A DNA stretch of 64,000 nt from Prevotella sp. E13-27. Its GTDB lineage: Bacteria > Bacteroidota > Bacteroidia > Bacteroidales > Bacteroidaceae. Position 1 is the first letter of the stretch. Every line of letters begins with the position of its first letter. Shown here one piece after another: positions 43,915 through 53,686 of this stretch. The stretch is from contig NZ_JALPSC010000002.1 in NCBI RefSeq assembly GCF_023217965.1, forward strand, positions 744,001 through 808,000, read 5' to 3'. The notes beneath the pieces are model-generated. The model saw only the letters and a list, made by a program, of their open reading frames with translations. It was not told the DNA's origin and did no database searches. A program made the translations under genes and the position numbers.

Positions 43915-44865
43915 TTACTGTTGTTCTCTTTCCTTGTCATAGTCCTCGTAGGCGTTGACTATTCGTGTCACGAGTTTATGTCTCACAATATCCTTCTGGT
44001 TCAGGTTCACCACGCCTATTCCTTCTACCGTGCTCAGTATGTGGAGGGCTTCTATGAGTCCGCTCTTCTGAGTCTTTGGCAGGTCAATCTGTGAAGTATC
44101 TCCTGTGATGATCATCTTTGTGTTCCATCCCATACGTGTGAGAAACATTCTCAGCTGTGCCGGAGTAGTGTTCTGAGCTTCGTCGAGAATCACGACGGCA
44201 TCGCTAAGTGTTCGTCCGCGCATGAATGCCAGAGGCGCAATCTGAATGATGTGTTTCTCCATCATGTCTTGCAGCTTCACCTGTGGTATCATGTCCTCCA
44301 GCGCATCGTAGAGAGGCTGCAGGTAGGGGTCTATCTTGTCCTTCATGTCGCCTGGCAGGAAACCAAGTTTCTCACCAGCTTCAACAGCAGGTCGCGAGAG
44401 TATTATTTTCTTTGCTGTCTTCTCCTTTAACGCTCTGACAGCCAATGCAATAGATAGGTATGTTTTACCTGTTCCTGCAGGGCCCACAGCAAACACCATG
44501 TCATTGTCGTTGTAGGCGTCAATGAGCTTTTGCTGGTTCTCCGTGCGAGCCTTTATGGGTCGTCCCGATGTAGAGTAGCACACCACTCCGTCAGGCACTT
44601 CGTCGTGGGTTCTCTTACCCTTTATTATGTCGAGTATATCTTCTTCTGTTAGCGAGTTGAACTTCAGTACATGCTGACGCATTTTCTCTGCGCTCTCCTC
44701 GAATGCTGCCATCTGCTCTTCATCGCCCAGCACGCGTATCACATTGTCTCGTGCCACTATGCGCAGTTTTGGGAAAAGAGCCTTCACCATCTGCATGTGT
44801 GCGTTGCCTACTCCGTAGAAAACAACGGGGTCTATATCTTCCAGAACTATATGTTTCTCTATCAA
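43915..44865 (-). CDS. PhoH family ATPase
   Basis: The 316-aa protein has the PhoH layout: an N-terminal KH-like region, then a P-loop domain with [19 protein letters not shown] (Walker A), [34 protein letters not shown] (Walker B) and [11 protein letters not shown]. PhoH-type proteins bind nucleotides and RNA and have been linked to ribosome maturation and RNA quality. It is the first gene of the phoH-purC-menG-aroE run and has a likely promoter just upstream. Confidence 0.95.
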   Translation of the reverse strand: MIEKHIVLEDIDPVVFYGVGNAHMQMVKALFPKLRIVARDNVIRVLGDEEQMAAFEESAEKMRQHVLKFNSLTEEDILDIIKGKRTHDEVPDGVVCYSTSGRPIKARTENQQKLIDAYNDNDMVFAVGPAGTGKTYLSIALAVRALKEKTAKKIILSRPAVEAGEKLGFLPGDMKDKIDPYLQPLYDALEDMIPQVKLQDMMEKHIIQIAPLAFMRGRTLSDAVVILDEAQNTTPAQLRMFLTRMGWNTKMIITGDTSQIDLPKTQKSGLIEALHILSTVEGIGVVNLNQKDIVRHKLVTRIVNAYEDYDKEREQQ

Positions 44866-44892
44866 AATATGTATGAGTGTTTATTTTGCGTG

Positions 44893-44900
44893 CAAAGTTA
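44893..44900 (-). promoter_or_regulatory. Putative -7 element of the phoH-purC-menG-aroE run
   Basis: Read on the - strand this is TAACTTTG, fitting TAnnTTTG, 28 nt before the phoH ATG. CAAA-type -33 candidates on the far side are slightly off the usual spacing. Confidence 0.55.
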
Positions 44901-44941
44901 CTATTATACGAGCAAAAAGCCAAAAAATTTTGTACTTTTCA

Positions 44942-46201
44942 TTATTTATTTGATAGTGCTTCCTGGCTTATCGCATGTGCCACTGTGTAAGCCGTGCTCC
45001 ATGCTGCCTGAAAGTTGAAGCCGCCTGTCACTCCATCAATGTCAAGAACCTCGCCAGCGAAGTATAGATGTGGGCGCTGACGACTCTCAAGTGTCGATGG
45101 ATTTACGGCTGAAAGCGATATGCCACCGCAGGTGACAAACTCATCCTTGAAGGGTGCTCTGCCAGCTATGGCGTATTCATCGTTGACCAGACGATTTACA
45201 AGTCTGTTGAAGTCTTTCTTTGAAAGGTCACACCATCGGCGAGTCATGTAGTTTTCTTTATTTTGCGAAGATTTGCTCTGTTCAGCGCCTGGAGCGAGGC
45301 TCTTCTCTACGAGATATGTCCACAGACGCGAGGGTAGGGCAAAGACACTCTGCGAAGCTACTTGTTTCTGAGGATGTTTAGTGGCTATGGCTGTTAGTTC
45401 TTCGTTGATTGAAGCTTCAGTTTCGTTGGTCCAGTTTATGCTTAGTGGCATCTTGTATGCGTTTTCAGCCAACAGACGTGCTGCATAACTAGACAGGCGC
45501 AGAATGGCTGGACCACTCATGCCCCAATGGGTGATGAGCAGCGGACCGCTTGCTCGCAGTTTCGTGCCAGGCATGAAGGCTGTAGCATTCTCTACCACCG
45601 TTCCCATGAGATCGTGAAGAGCTTTGTCTTCTATCTGGAAGGTGAAGAGCGATGGTACTGGCTGAACAATCTCGTGACCAAGCCATTGCAGACCTTCCTT
45701 TTTTGGAGAGCCGCCTGTCGTTACCACCACAAAGTCGTAGTCTCTGAATAATGCGTCGAGAGAATCTGTATCCTGACTATCTTTCTGAATATTTGTCGAG
45801 ATGGCGCAACCTGTCTTTATCTCTATGCCCAGTCGTCGTGCTTCTGAGAGGAAAAGGTTTATGATGGAGTGGGAGTCCTGCGACTGCGGAAACACACATT
45901 CGTCGTCTTGTGTGACAAGGGCTACGCCTCGTTCTTCAAACCAACGGTATGCATCTTCTGGCCCAAAGCTCTTGAAGAGTCTCTTTAGCAGACGGTGTCC
46001 ACGCGGATAGACCTGCGACAGGTCGCTGACGAGACGAAACGAATTGGTGCAGTTGCATCGTCCACCGCCCGATATTTCTACCTTCTGTAGAACTCGATGT
46101 GCACGTTCAAAGATGGTGACCTCCATTGGGGCCACCATCTCCTTAAGGTTTATTGCTGTGAAGAAACCAGCAGCTCCTCCACCAATAATCGCAGTCTTCA
46201 T
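44942..46201 (-). CDS. HI0933-like NAD(P)/FAD-dependent oxidoreductase
   Basis: The 419-aa flavoprotein starts with a dinucleotide-binding motif (IGGGAAGFFTAINL) and shows the HI0933 family marks SGGGRCNCTNS near residue 45, a second GG motif (VVTTGGSPKKEGLQWLG) and the C-terminal CGGISLSAVNPSTLESR with YFAGEVLDIDGVTGGFNFQAAWSTA. The substrate in this family is not firmly known. Its ATG overlaps the stop of the biotin carrier gene by 1 nt (TAATG), so the two are coupled although no functional link is evident. Confidence 0.93.
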   Translation of the reverse strand: MKTAIIGGGAAGFFTAINLKEMVAPMEVTIFERAHRVLQKVEISGGGRCNCTNSFRLVSDLSQVYPRGHRLLKRLFKSFGPEDAYRWFEERGVALVTQDDECVFPQSQDSHSIINLFLSEARRLGIEIKTGCAISTNIQKDSQDTDSLDALFRDYDFVVVTTGGSPKKEGLQWLGHEIVQPVPSLFTFQIEDKALHDLMGTVVENATAFMPGTKLRASGPLLITHWGMSGPAILRLSSYAARLLAENAYKMPLSINWTNETEASINEELTAIATKHPQKQVASQSVFALPSRLWTYLVEKSLAPGAEQSKSSQNKENYMTRRWCDLSKKDFNRLVNRLVNDEYAIAGRAPFKDEFVTCGGISLSAVNPSTLESRQRPHLYFAGEVLDIDGVTGGFNFQAAWSTAYTVAHAISQEALSNK

Positions 46202-46638
46202 TACTCAATAACAACGAGAGCGTCGTCTTCCATAACACTCTCACCAATCTTTACACAGATGGCTGTCACCTTGCCGGCCTTCTCAGCCTGAAGGTTGTTT
46301 GCCATCTTCATGGCTTCGAGCACAACAACGGTGTCGCCCACCTGAACCTCGTCGCCAACGGCAACCTTGATGTCTGTGATGACACCTGGCAGTGGAGCCT
46401 TGATGGCATTATTCTTGTTGACAGCAGCTTTTTCAGCGACTGTCTCCCCTCCTTCGGAGGGGCTGGGGGAGGTCGTAGGCTTGCCCAATACAGGCTTCTT
46501 CTTCTCAGGTTCAGCCTCTATTTCCATCTCTACCTTGTAGTCTTCACCATTGACTGTTACGTTGGCGATGTTCTCTTCGATATCACCAATGGCTACTACA
46601 TATTTTGTGCCATTGATAGTATATTTGTATTCTTTCAT
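46201..46638 (-). CDS. Biotin carboxyl carrier protein of an acyl-CoA decarboxylase/carboxylase
   Basis: The 145-aa protein has an N-terminal beta region (about 1-45), a proline/alanine-type linker and a C-terminal biotinyl domain (about 75-145) with the biotin site EAMKM (VVLEAMKMANNL). In the operon mce - mmdA - 50-aa gene - this gene it would be the carrier subunit of methylmalonyl-CoA decarboxylase. The linker residues SPSPSEGGE are encoded by a palindromic CCCCTCC-TTC-GGAGGGG repeat (46446-46462) of the REP-like type, inserted in frame; other homologues have Pro/Ala runs there. Confidence 0.92.
   Translation of the reverse strand: MKEYKYTINGTKYVVAIGDIEENIANVTVNGEDYKVEMEIEAEPEKKKPVLGKPTTSPSPSEGGETVAEKAAVNKNNAIKAPLPGVITDIKVAVGDEVQVGDTVVVLEAMKMANNLQAEKAGKVTAICVKIGESVMEDDALVVIE
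46446..46470. repeat. REP-like palindrome in the linker of the biotin carrier gene
   Basis: CCCCTCC (46446-46452) and GGAGGGG (46456-46462) form a perfect 7-bp stem with a TTC loop, followed by CTGGGGGA. This is the same general class of GC-rich hairpin as those in and around the primase gene (58849-58985, 59738-59870). It is in frame and codes for SPSPSEGG. Confidence 0.8.
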
Positions 46639-46665
46639 GTTTTGTACTTAACAACTAATAAAACG

Positions 46666-46818
46666 TTATGGATGAGCAGTCATTGTCTGTGCATATCCGT
46701 TCCACTGTGTGGGATGCTCGACAATGGTAATGATACCTGTCTCCACGTCGTGGACGTTGTTGCCCAGATGCTCATGCAATGCCATAGCAATGGCAGCATA
46801 TACTTCGTTTTGTTTCAT
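46666..46818 (-). CDS. Small protein between biotin carrier and mmdA genes (50 aa)
   Basis: ATG (CAT at 46816-46818) to TAA (TTA at 46666-46668) encode 50 residues beginning MKQNEVYAAIAMALHEHLGN and ending with a VEHPTQWNGYAQTMTAH segment. It sits 15 nt after mmdA and 27 nt before the biotin carrier gene, where related operons carry a delta/OadG-type subunit. It has no membrane helix, unlike OadG, but ALHEHLG resembles the cytoplasmic tail of such subunits. It is probably a small subunit of the decarboxylase; this is inference. Confidence 0.7.
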   Translation of the reverse strand: MKQNEVYAAIAMALHEHLGNNVHDVETGIITIVEHPTQWNGYAQTMTAHP

Positions 46819-46833
46819 ATACTAATTTCTCAA

Positions 46834-48399
46834 TTACATAGGAATGTTACCATGCTTCTTAGCAGGCAGAGCATCGCGCTTTGTAGCGAGCTGAGCCAGA
46901 GCGCGGCAGATGCGGAAACGAGTGTTGCGTGGCTCGATTACATCATCAATATAGCCATACTTGGCTGCCTGGTAAGGATTAGCGAAGAGTTCGTTGTACT
47001 CTTCCTCCTTCTCAGCAATGAATGCCTTTACGTCCTCGCCAGCTTCCTTCTTAGCCTTTGCCTCCTTAGCATATAGCACAGCAGCAGCACCTGATGCACC
47101 CATAACGGCGATCTCAGCTGATGGCCATGCGTAGTTCAGGTCGGTGTGGAGCTGCTTAGAACCCATAACGATGTGAGAACCACCATAAGACTTACGCAGA
47201 GTAACGGTAATCTTGGGCACAGTAGCCTCGCCGTAAGCGTAGAGCAGCTGAGCACCATGCAGGATTACTGCGTTGTACTCCTGACCAGTACCAGGCAGGA
47301 AGCCAGGAACGTCAACGAAGCTTACGATAGGAATATTGAATGCATCGCAGAAGCGTACGAAACGTGCACCCTTACGAGAAGCGTTCACGTCGAGCACACC
47401 AGCATAGCAAGAAGGCTGGTTAGCAACGATACCTACGCTCTGGCCGTTGAAACGAGCGAAGCCAACGATGATGTTCTTTGCGAACTTAGGCTGTACTTCA
47501 AAGAACTCGCCCTCGTCAACCACAGCACCGATAACCTTGTACATGTCGTATGCCTCGTTAGGATTCTCAGGAATAATCTCGTTGAGCATATCCTCCATAC
47601 GGTTGATTGGGTCGTTGCACTTCTTGCGAGGAGCTGTCTCCATGTTGTTAGAAGGAATATAAGAGAGCAGAGTCTTGATCATCTGCAGACCCTCTTCCTC
47701 AGTCTTAGCTGTGAAGTGAGTAACACCCGACTTGGTAGCGTGAACGCTTGCACCACCCAGGTGCTCCTGGTCGATGTCCTCGCCAGTAACGGTCTTTACA
47801 ACCTTTGGACCTGTAAGGAACATGTATGATGTGCCTTCCATCATCAGGGTGAAGTCAGTCAGAGCAGGGCTATACACAGAGCCGCCTGCGCAAGGACCGA
47901 AGATACCTGAAATCTGTGGAATAACGCCTGAAGCCAGAATATTGCGCTCGAAGATTTCTGCGAAGCCAGCCAGTGAGTTGATACCCTCCTGAATACGTGC
48001 GCCACCCGAGTCATTGATGCCGATGACAGGTGCACCCATCTTCATGGCCATATCCATCACCTTACAGATCTTCTGGCTCATGGTCTCAGACAGAGAACCA
48101 GCATGAACGGTGAAGTCCTGTGCGAAGATGAATACCAGGCGTCCGTCGATAGTACCGCTACCTGCTACAACGCCGTCGCCAAGGAACTGCTTCTTCTCCA
48201 TGCCGAAGTTGTGGCAACGGTGTTCCTTGAACATATCATATTCCTCGAACGAACCTGGATCGAGAATCATGTCAATACGCTCACGAGCGGTGTACTTGCC
48301 ACGCTCATGCTGCTTCTGGATAGCTTTCTCACCACCACCGAGACGTGCCTGTTCGCGCTTCTCGATGAGTTGCTTAATCTTTTCTAATTGCTTACTCAT
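46834..48399 (-). CDS. mmdA: Acyl-CoA carboxyltransferase (methylmalonyl-CoA decarboxylase alpha / propionyl-CoA carboxylase beta)
   Basis: The 521-aa carboxyltransferase shows [22 protein letters not shown] at the start, [37 protein letters not shown], and in the second half [19 protein letters not shown] and [10 protein letters not shown]. In propionate-forming Bacteroidales it works with a biotin carrier and methylmalonyl-CoA epimerase to decarboxylate methylmalonyl-CoA. The gene order mce-mmdA-small gene-carrier supports this. The membrane beta subunit (sodium pump) is not in the window. Confidence 0.95.
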   Translation of the reverse strand: MSKQLEKIKQLIEKREQARLGGGEKAIQKQHERGKYTARERIDMILDPGSFEEYDMFKEHRCHNFGMEKKQFLGDGVVAGSGTIDGRLVFIFAQDFTVHAGSLSETMSQKICKVMDMAMKMGAPVIGINDSGGARIQEGINSLAGFAEIFERNILASGVIPQISGIFGPCAGGSVYSPALTDFTLMMEGTSYMFLTGPKVVKTVTGEDIDQEHLGGASVHATKSGVTHFTAKTEEEGLQMIKTLLSYIPSNNMETAPRKKCNDPINRMEDMLNEIIPENPNEAYDMYKVIGAVVDEGEFFEVQPKFAKNIIVGFARFNGQSVGIVANQPSCYAGVLDVNASRKGARFVRFCDAFNIPIVSFVDVPGFLPGTGQEYNAVILHGAQLLYAYGEATVPKITVTLRKSYGGSHIVMGSKQLHTDLNYAWPSAEIAVMGASGAAAVLYAKEAKAKKEAGEDVKAFIAEKEEEYNELFANPYQAAKYGYIDDVIEPRNTRFRICRALAQLATKRDALPAKKHGNIPM

Positions 48400-48438
48400 T
48401 TTTTTGTTTGACTATTTGACAATTTATTATTTGACAAT

Positions 48439-48849
48439 TTATTCAGGATGTTCGCAAAGTTCTGTGAGCACTCCTGCTGTTGACTTTGGATGCAGGAAGG
48501 CAATGTTAAGACCCTCAGCACCCTTGCGAGGAGCCTGGTCAATGAGACGAACGCCCTTTTCAGACACTTCTGCCAAAGCATTTGCAACACCATCCTCTAT
48601 GCAGAACGCAACATGGTGTACGCCTTTGTTGCCTTTGTCCAGCCACTTCTGAATGGTGCTCTCTGGCGATGTGGGCTCAAGAAGTTCCAACTTCACCTCT
48701 CCACACTTCAGGAAGGCAGTCTTTACCTTCTGGTCTTCTACAACTTCAGTTGCATAGCACTCTAAACCAAGCACTTCCGTAAAGAAAGGAAGGCTCTCTT
48801 CAATGCTCTGGACCGCGATGCCCAGATGTTCAATGTGTGAAATCTTCAT
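48439..48849 (-). CDS. mce: Methylmalonyl-CoA epimerase
   Basis: The 136-aa vicinal oxygen chelate protein has the family features HIEHLGIAVQSIEESL (His for metal), LGLECYATEVVEDQKVKTAFL, HHVAFCIEDG and the C-terminal IAFLHPKSTAGVLTELCE with Glu ligand. It interconverts R- and S-methylmalonyl-CoA. It is the first gene of the mmd set, with a well-placed promoter upstream; mmdA follows after 39 nt. Confidence 0.96.
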   Translation of the reverse strand: MKISHIEHLGIAVQSIEESLPFFTEVLGLECYATEVVEDQKVKTAFLKCGEVKLELLEPTSPESTIQKWLDKGNKGVHHVAFCIEDGVANALAEVSEKGVRLIDQAPRKGAEGLNIAFLHPKSTAGVLTELCEHPE

Positions 48850-48916
48850 AAGGATTAAATTTAGATTAAGTGATTATTGTTAGATGATTTCTGTCTCATT
48901 GTCTTAATGAACCTTG

Positions 48917-48947
48917 CAAAAGTACGAAATCAAACCGATACAGCAAA
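48917..48947 (-). promoter_or_regulatory. Promoter of the mce-mmdA operon
   Basis: On the - strand TACTTTTG (48917-48924) is preceded by TTTG (48944-48947) with 19 nt between, the Bacteroidetes arrangement. The mce ATG is 68 nt downstream. Confidence 0.75.
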
Positions 48948-48992
48948 ATCTTTTTAAGATTATTAGTAATCGAGTCTGAAGTCCTGAGGATG

Positions 48993-50714
48993 TTATTCCT
49001 CCATGAGCTTGCGGTAACGTGCTCTCTTAGGCTCTTCTATTCCCAGACGCATAGCCTTGTTTGCCTCATACTCTGAGTAGTTGCCCTGGAAGAAGAACAC
49101 GCTTCCCTTGTCGGCCTCTTCGCCAGTCATGGCGCCCTCGAAGGCAAGGATATGGGTGCATATTCTGTCGAGGAACCATCTGTCGTGGCTAATGATGACT
49201 GCACATCCTGCGAATGCCTCAAGACCTTCCTCAAGTGCTCGCAGGGTGTTCACGTCTATGTCGTTGGTCGGCTCGTCGAGGAGCAGCACGTTGCCTTCTT
49301 GTTTCAGCGCAATGGCAAGATGGAGTCTGTTTCGCTCACCGCCTGACAACACGCCGCATTTCTTCTCCTGGTCGGCACCGCTGAAGTTGAATCGTGACAG
49401 ATAGGCGCGAACATTTACGTCGCGTCCACCCATGCGGATGGTCTCGTTGCCCTGCGACACCACTTCATAGACACTCTTCGACGGGTCTATGTCCTTGTGC
49501 TGCTGGTCCACATAGCTCAGCTTTACCGTCTCGCCCACAGAGAACGAGCCTGCATCGGCCTGTTCCAGTCCCATGATAAGTCGGAATAGGGTAGTCTTGC
49601 CCGCTCCGTTAGGGCCAATGATGCCCACGATGCCGTTGGGAGGAAGCGAGAAGTTAAGGTCGCTGAAGAGCACCTTCTCGCCATAGGCTTTTGCCACATG
49701 CTCAGCATCAATGACCTTGTTGCCAAGGCGTGGGCCGTTGGGTATGAATATCTCCAGCTTTTCTTCCTTCTGTTTCTGTTCCTCGTTAAGCATCGTCTCA
49801 TAGCTGTTCAGACGAGCCTTACCCTTTGCCTGACGCGCCTTTGGTGCCATGCGCACCCATTCCAGCTCGCGCTCCAGTGTCTTGCGGCGCTTTGAAGCAG
49901 CCTTTTCTTCCTGAGCCAGTCGCTGCGACTTCTGTTCGAGCCATGATGAGTAGTTGCCCTTCCAGGGTATGCCCTCACCACGGTCGAGTTCGAGAATCCA
50001 TTCTGCCACATCGTCGAGGAAGTAGCGGTCGTGGGTTACGGCTATGACCGTACCCTCATACTGCTGCAGATGCTGTTCGAGCCAGTCTATTGACTCTGCA
50101 TCGAGATGGTTGGTAGGCTCGTCGAGCAGAAGCACATCGGGCTTCTGTAGCAACAGGCGGCACAGGGCCACACGACGACGCTCACCACCAGAGAGATTCT
50201 TTACGCTCCAGTCGCCAGGAGGACAGCGTAGTGCTGCCATTGCACGATCGAGCTTGGAATCCATGTTCCAGGCATCTGTTGAGTCGATGATGTCCTGCAG
50301 CTCTGCCTGTCGGGTCATGAGCTTGTCCATCTTCTCTGGGTCTTCGTAGTATTCGGGCAGTCCGAACTTAACGTTTATCTCGTCATATTCGGCAAGAGCG
50401 TCATAGACGTGCTGCACGCCCTCCATGACGTTTTCCTTCACCGTCTTGCTCTCATCGAGAGGCGGCTCCTGTGGCAGGTAGCCCACGGTGTATCCGGGGC
50501 TCCATACCACTTCGCCTTGATATTGCTGCTCTATTCCTGCGATAATCTTCATGAGCGTTGACTTACCAGCACCATTGAGGCCTATGATACCTATCTTTGC
50601 TCCGTAGAAGAAGCTTAGATAGATGTTCTTCAGCACCTGCTTCTGGTTCTGCTGGATGGTCTTGCTCACGCCGACCATCGAGAAGATTACTTTCTTATCA
50701 TCGACTGTTGCCAT
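48993..50714 (-). CDS. ettA: Energy-dependent translational throttle protein EttA (ABC-F)
   Basis: The 573-aa protein has two ABC domains with Walker A GLNGAGKST and GPNGAGKTT, signature motifs LSGGERRRVALCR and LSGGERNRLHLAIAL, Walker B LLLDEPTNHLD and LLLDEPTNDID, and the inter-domain linker with an arginine-rich arm (RRKTLERELEWVRMAPKARQ). No membrane segments. EttA binds the ribosomal E site and gates elongation by ATP/ADP ratio. It lies 16 nt after glyA. Confidence 0.96.
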   Translation of the reverse strand: MATVDDKKVIFSMVGVSKTIQQNQKQVLKNIYLSFFYGAKIGIIGLNGAGKSTLMKIIAGIEQQYQGEVVWSPGYTVGYLPQEPPLDESKTVKENVMEGVQHVYDALAEYDEINVKFGLPEYYEDPEKMDKLMTRQAELQDIIDSTDAWNMDSKLDRAMAALRCPPGDWSVKNLSGGERRRVALCRLLLQKPDVLLLDEPTNHLDAESIDWLEQHLQQYEGTVIAVTHDRYFLDDVAEWILELDRGEGIPWKGNYSSWLEQKSQRLAQEEKAASKRRKTLERELEWVRMAPKARQAKGKARLNSYETMLNEEQKQKEEKLEIFIPNGPRLGNKVIDAEHVAKAYGEKVLFSDLNFSLPPNGIVGIIGPNGAGKTTLFRLIMGLEQADAGSFSVGETVKLSYVDQQHKDIDPSKSVYEVVSQGNETIRMGGRDVNVRAYLSRFNFSGADQEKKCGVLSGGERNRLHLAIALKQEGNVLLLDEPTNDIDVNTLRALEEGLEAFAGCAVIISHDRWFLDRICTHILAFEGAMTGEEADKGSVFFFQGNYSEYEANKAMRLGIEEPKRARYRKLMEE

Positions 50715-50730
50715 ATATACCTTTTATATA

Positions 50731-52011
50731 TTAATAAGCGAAAAGGGGATATTCCTTCATCTTTTCGTTCACGCGGGCACGAACGCTTGCAATGACCTCC
50801 TCGTTTGTTGGGTCGTTGAGCACTTCCTCAATCCATGCTGCAATCTGAACCATGAGGTCTTCCTTCGCACCACGAGTGGTGATGGCAGGAGTACCGAGAC
50901 GAATGCCGCTGGTTTGGAATGCCGAGCGAGAGTCAAATGGCACCATGTTCTTGTTCACGGTGATGTCGGCAGCAACGAGTGCGTTCTCAGCCACCTTACC
51001 TGTGAGCTCTGGATATTTTGAGCGCAGGTCAACGAGCATAGAGTGGTTGTCTGTGCCACCGCTGACGATTGTGAATCCACGCTTGATGAGCTCGTCGGCC
51101 AAAACGGCAGCGTTCTTCTTCACCTGCTTTGCCCACTCCTTGAACTCTGGCTGCAGAGCCTCGCCGAATGCCACAGCCTTAGCTGCGATGACGTGCTCCA
51201 GCGGACCGCCCTGCTGTCCAGGGAATACGGCGCTGTTGATGAGAGCCGACATCTTCTTTATCTCTCCCTTTGGAGTGGTGTAGCCCCAAGGATTGTCGAA
51301 GTCCTTACCCAGCAGGATGATACCTCCGCGAGGGCCGCGAAGTGTCTTGTGGGTTGTAGATGTTACGATGTGAGCATACTTAACAGGGTTCTCGAGCAGA
51401 CCAGCTGCTATGAGACCTGCTGGGTGAGCCATATCTATCATGAGCAGAGCGCCTACCTTGTCGGCAATCTCGCGCATGCGCTTGTAGTCCCACTCGCGGC
51501 TATATGCTGAGCCACCACCAATGATGAGCTTAGGCTTGTGCTCCAGAGCAAGGCGCTCCATCTCGTCGTAGTCCACGCGACCTGTTTCCTTGTTGAGGTT
51601 GTAGCCCACGGGCTTGTAGAGGATACCGCTGGTGTTTACGCGTGAGCCGTGAGAGAGGTGGCCACCGTGGTCAAGGTTAAGACCCATGAATGTGTCGCCT
51701 GGCTTCAGCACAGCAAGCAGCACGGCAGCATTAGCCTGTGCACCTGAGTGTGGCTGAACATTGGCATACTCTGCGTCGAAGAGCTTGCATACACGCTCAA
51801 TGGCAAGCTTCTCCACTTCGTCAACAACCTGACATCCGCCATAGTAGCGCTTACCAGGATAGCCCTCAGCATACTTGTTGGTGAGGTAGGAGCCCATAGC
51901 CTCCATAACCTGGTCGCTAACGAAGTTCTCACTTGCAATCAGCTCAATGCCTTTCAGCTGGCGCTGATGCTCTTTCTCAATCAACTCAAAAATGGTGTTG
52001 TCTCTTTTCAT
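50731..52011 (-). CDS. glyA: Serine hydroxymethyltransferase
   Basis: The 426-aa PLP enzyme shows [21 protein letters not shown], the substrate loop [36 protein letters not shown] and the PLP lysine motif [15 protein letters not shown]. It converts serine and tetrahydrofolate to glycine and methylene-THF in the cytoplasm. It is placed between pyrI and ettA on the - strand with moderate gaps. Confidence 0.97.
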   Translation of the reverse strand: MKRDNTIFELIEKEHQRQLKGIELIASENFVSDQVMEAMGSYLTNKYAEGYPGKRYYGGCQVVDEVEKLAIERVCKLFDAEYANVQPHSGAQANAAVLLAVLKPGDTFMGLNLDHGGHLSHGSRVNTSGILYKPVGYNLNKETGRVDYDEMERLALEHKPKLIIGGGSAYSREWDYKRMREIADKVGALLMIDMAHPAGLIAAGLLENPVKYAHIVTSTTHKTLRGPRGGIILLGKDFDNPWGYTTPKGEIKKMSALINSAVFPGQQGGPLEHVIAAKAVAFGEALQPEFKEWAKQVKKNAAVLADELIKRGFTIVSGGTDNHSMLVDLRSKYPELTGKVAENALVAADITVNKNMVPFDSRSAFQTSGIRLGTPAITTRGAKEDLMVQIAAWIEEVLNDPTNEEVIASVRARVNEKMKEYPLFAY

Positions 52012-52056
52012 TTTTTGTTTTGTTTATTGGGTTGGTTATAATTCTCTATTATCAAT

Positions 52057-52503
52057 TCACACAAGCTCCACCTTGTTTATGTCCTGCTCTTTCTCGCAGT
52101 AGTGACATGTAAGGATGCCGTTCTCTACATGGAAGTGTGTAGCCATCGGCTCGTTATTCGTTATACACTTCGGGTTGTTGCAGCGCACTATGCCTCTTAT
52201 CTCGCTGGGAGTCTCTACTGATTTCTTCTCCACCACCTCATAGTCGCGAATAACGCTCAGTATCACGTTTGGGGCAACTACCGATAGGCGTGACACCTCG
52301 TCGTCGGTAAAGAACTTGTCGCTTACCTTGATGATGCCTTTCGACCCCACCTTTTTCGAGGGGTAGTTAAAGCCTATTGTGACAGGTGTCTTAAGGTCGA
52401 AGAGTCCCAGCAGGCTTGCCACCTGATAGGTTTTGTCTGTTGGAATATGATCAATCACAGTACCGTTTTCAATGGCGGCAACCAAGCGTTCTTTCTTATT
52501 CAT
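52057..52503 (-). CDS. pyrI: Aspartate carbamoyltransferase regulatory subunit
   Basis: The 148-aa protein has the PyrI N-terminal nucleotide-binding part ([26 protein letters not shown]) and a zinc domain with four cysteines ([10 protein letters not shown]...CHYCEKE). It would bind CTP/ATP to control the catalytic subunit encoded by the gene just upstream, pyrB. Confidence 0.96.
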   Translation of the reverse strand: MNKKERLVAAIENGTVIDHIPTDKTYQVASLLGLFDLKTPVTIGFNYPSKKVGSKGIIKVSDKFFTDDEVSRLSVVAPNVILSVIRDYEVVEKKSVETPSEIRGIVRCNNPKCITNNEPMATHFHVENGILTCHYCEKEQDINKVELV

Positions 52504-52578
52504 AGTCTTTCTTTTTTCGATATTCCGATGTATCGATATTCCGATATTCTGATGTTCCGAAAAATCGAGAAATCGAGA
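52504..52578. repeat. CGATATTCCGAT repeats between pyrB and pyrI
   Basis: The 75-nt gap has two near-exact copies of TCGATATTCCGAT (52517-52529 and 52533-52545) and a third, degenerate one, plus AAATCGAGAAATCGAG. Such short repeats are common between Bacteroidales genes; no function is proposed. Confidence 0.6.
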
Positions 52579-53526
52579 TTACCCGATAATCGTTTTGTCC
52601 TTTTTCACTTCGTCGAGACTTATTCCCAGCACATCGCAGAAGATGGCTTCACGTGCGAAGAGGCCGTTGCCTGCCTGCTGTATATAGTATGCGTGTGGGT
52701 TGTCGTCCACCTCGTAGGCTATCTCGTTCACGCGTGGCAGCGGATGCAGTATCTTCATGTTTGGCTTAGCCAGACGCAGCATGTCGTTGTTGAGCACATA
52801 GACATTCTTCACGCGCTCATATTCCATGAGGTCGCTGAATCTCTCCTTCTGCACGCGCGTCATATAAAGAATGTCGGCATCGGCAATGACCTTCTCGTTG
52901 AAGGCTGTGTGCTCCTGATACTTTATTCCGTGCTCGTCGCAGTAGAGCTTATATTCCTTCGGCATGGCCAATTCTTTAGGAGCAACGAAGTGGAACGTGG
53001 GGTTGAAATGGCGCATAGCCATGATTAATGAATGAACTGTTCGGCCATATTTCAGGTCGCCCACGAGATATATGTTCAGATTCTCAAGCGTGCCCTGAGT
53101 CTTGTATATGCTGTACAGGTCGAGCATGCATTGTGATGGGTGCTGATGGGCTCCGTCGCCAGCGTTGACAATGGGCACTGGACTAACTTCCGATGCATAC
53201 TGGGCGGCACCTTCTATATAATGGCGCATCACTATCACGTCGGCATAGTTGGCTACCATCAGGATGGTGTCTTTCAGCGTCTCGCCTTTGGTTCCGCTTG
53301 TAACCTTCGGGTCAGCAAAGCCAATGACGCGGGCGCCAAGACGGTTGGCTGCTGTTTCAAAAGAAAGACGTGTACGGGTGGAGGGCTCGAAGAAAAGCGT
53401 GGCAACGACCTTGCCTTTCAGAATCTCCCTGTTAGGATGCTTTTCAAATTCTTGTGCCATCTCAATCATGTATAAAATCTTCTCACGAGTGAGGTCGGCA
53501 ATGGTGACGAAGTTATGCTTGTCCAT
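52579..53526 (-). CDS. pyrB: Aspartate carbamoyltransferase catalytic subunit
   Basis: The 315-aa protein carries the carbamoyl-phosphate motif [20 protein letters not shown], then [32 protein letters not shown] and near the end [11 protein letters not shown]. It forms carbamoyl aspartate in pyrimidine synthesis. A - strand TACTTTTG box lies 22 nt upstream of its start (53549-53556), and pyrI follows. Confidence 0.97.
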   Translation of the reverse strand: MDKHNFVTIADLTREKILYMIEMAQEFEKHPNREILKGKVVATLFFEPSTRTRLSFETAANRLGARVIGFADPKVTSGTKGETLKDTILMVANYADVIVMRHYIEGAAQYASEVSPVPIVNAGDGAHQHPSQCMLDLYSIYKTQGTLENLNIYLVGDLKYGRTVHSLIMAMRHFNPTFHFVAPKELAMPKEYKLYCDEHGIKYQEHTAFNEKVIADADILYMTRVQKERFSDLMEYERVKNVYVLNNDMLRLAKPNMKILHPLPRVNEIAYEVDDNPHAYYIQQAGNGLFAREAIFCDVLGISLDEVKKDKTIIG

Positions 53527-53548
53527 ATATGAATTTTTAAATCACGCG

Positions 53549-53556
53549 CAAAAGTA
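53549..53556 (-). promoter_or_regulatory. Putative -7 element of pyrB-pyrI
   Basis: On the - strand this is TACTTTTG, 22 nt before the pyrB start. It stands back to back with the PBP promoter in a 160-nt divergent region; no clear -33 box. Confidence 0.5.
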
Positions 53557-53650
53557 CAAAAATTAATGCAGAAAAGGATTGTTTTAGCAGTTTTTTTATT
53601 CGATAACAAAAAATTATATGTAAAATCGTCAAAAAGTGACTCGAAAAGTG

Positions 53651-53658
53651 TAATTTTG
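53651..53658 (+). promoter_or_regulatory. Putative -7 element of the PBP1A gene
   Basis: TAATTTTG fits TAnnTTTG and lies 28 nt before the ATG at 53687. The -33 position is AT-rich without a clean TTTG. Confidence 0.5.
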
Positions 53659-53686
53659 CACTTTGTATCATTTTGAAAATAGAAAG

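Noticed and set aside
47146..47829. Long + strand frame of 227 codons opposite mmdA
   Set aside because: It is antisense to a clear carboxyltransferase gene with all family motifs; the translated sequence has no family likeness.
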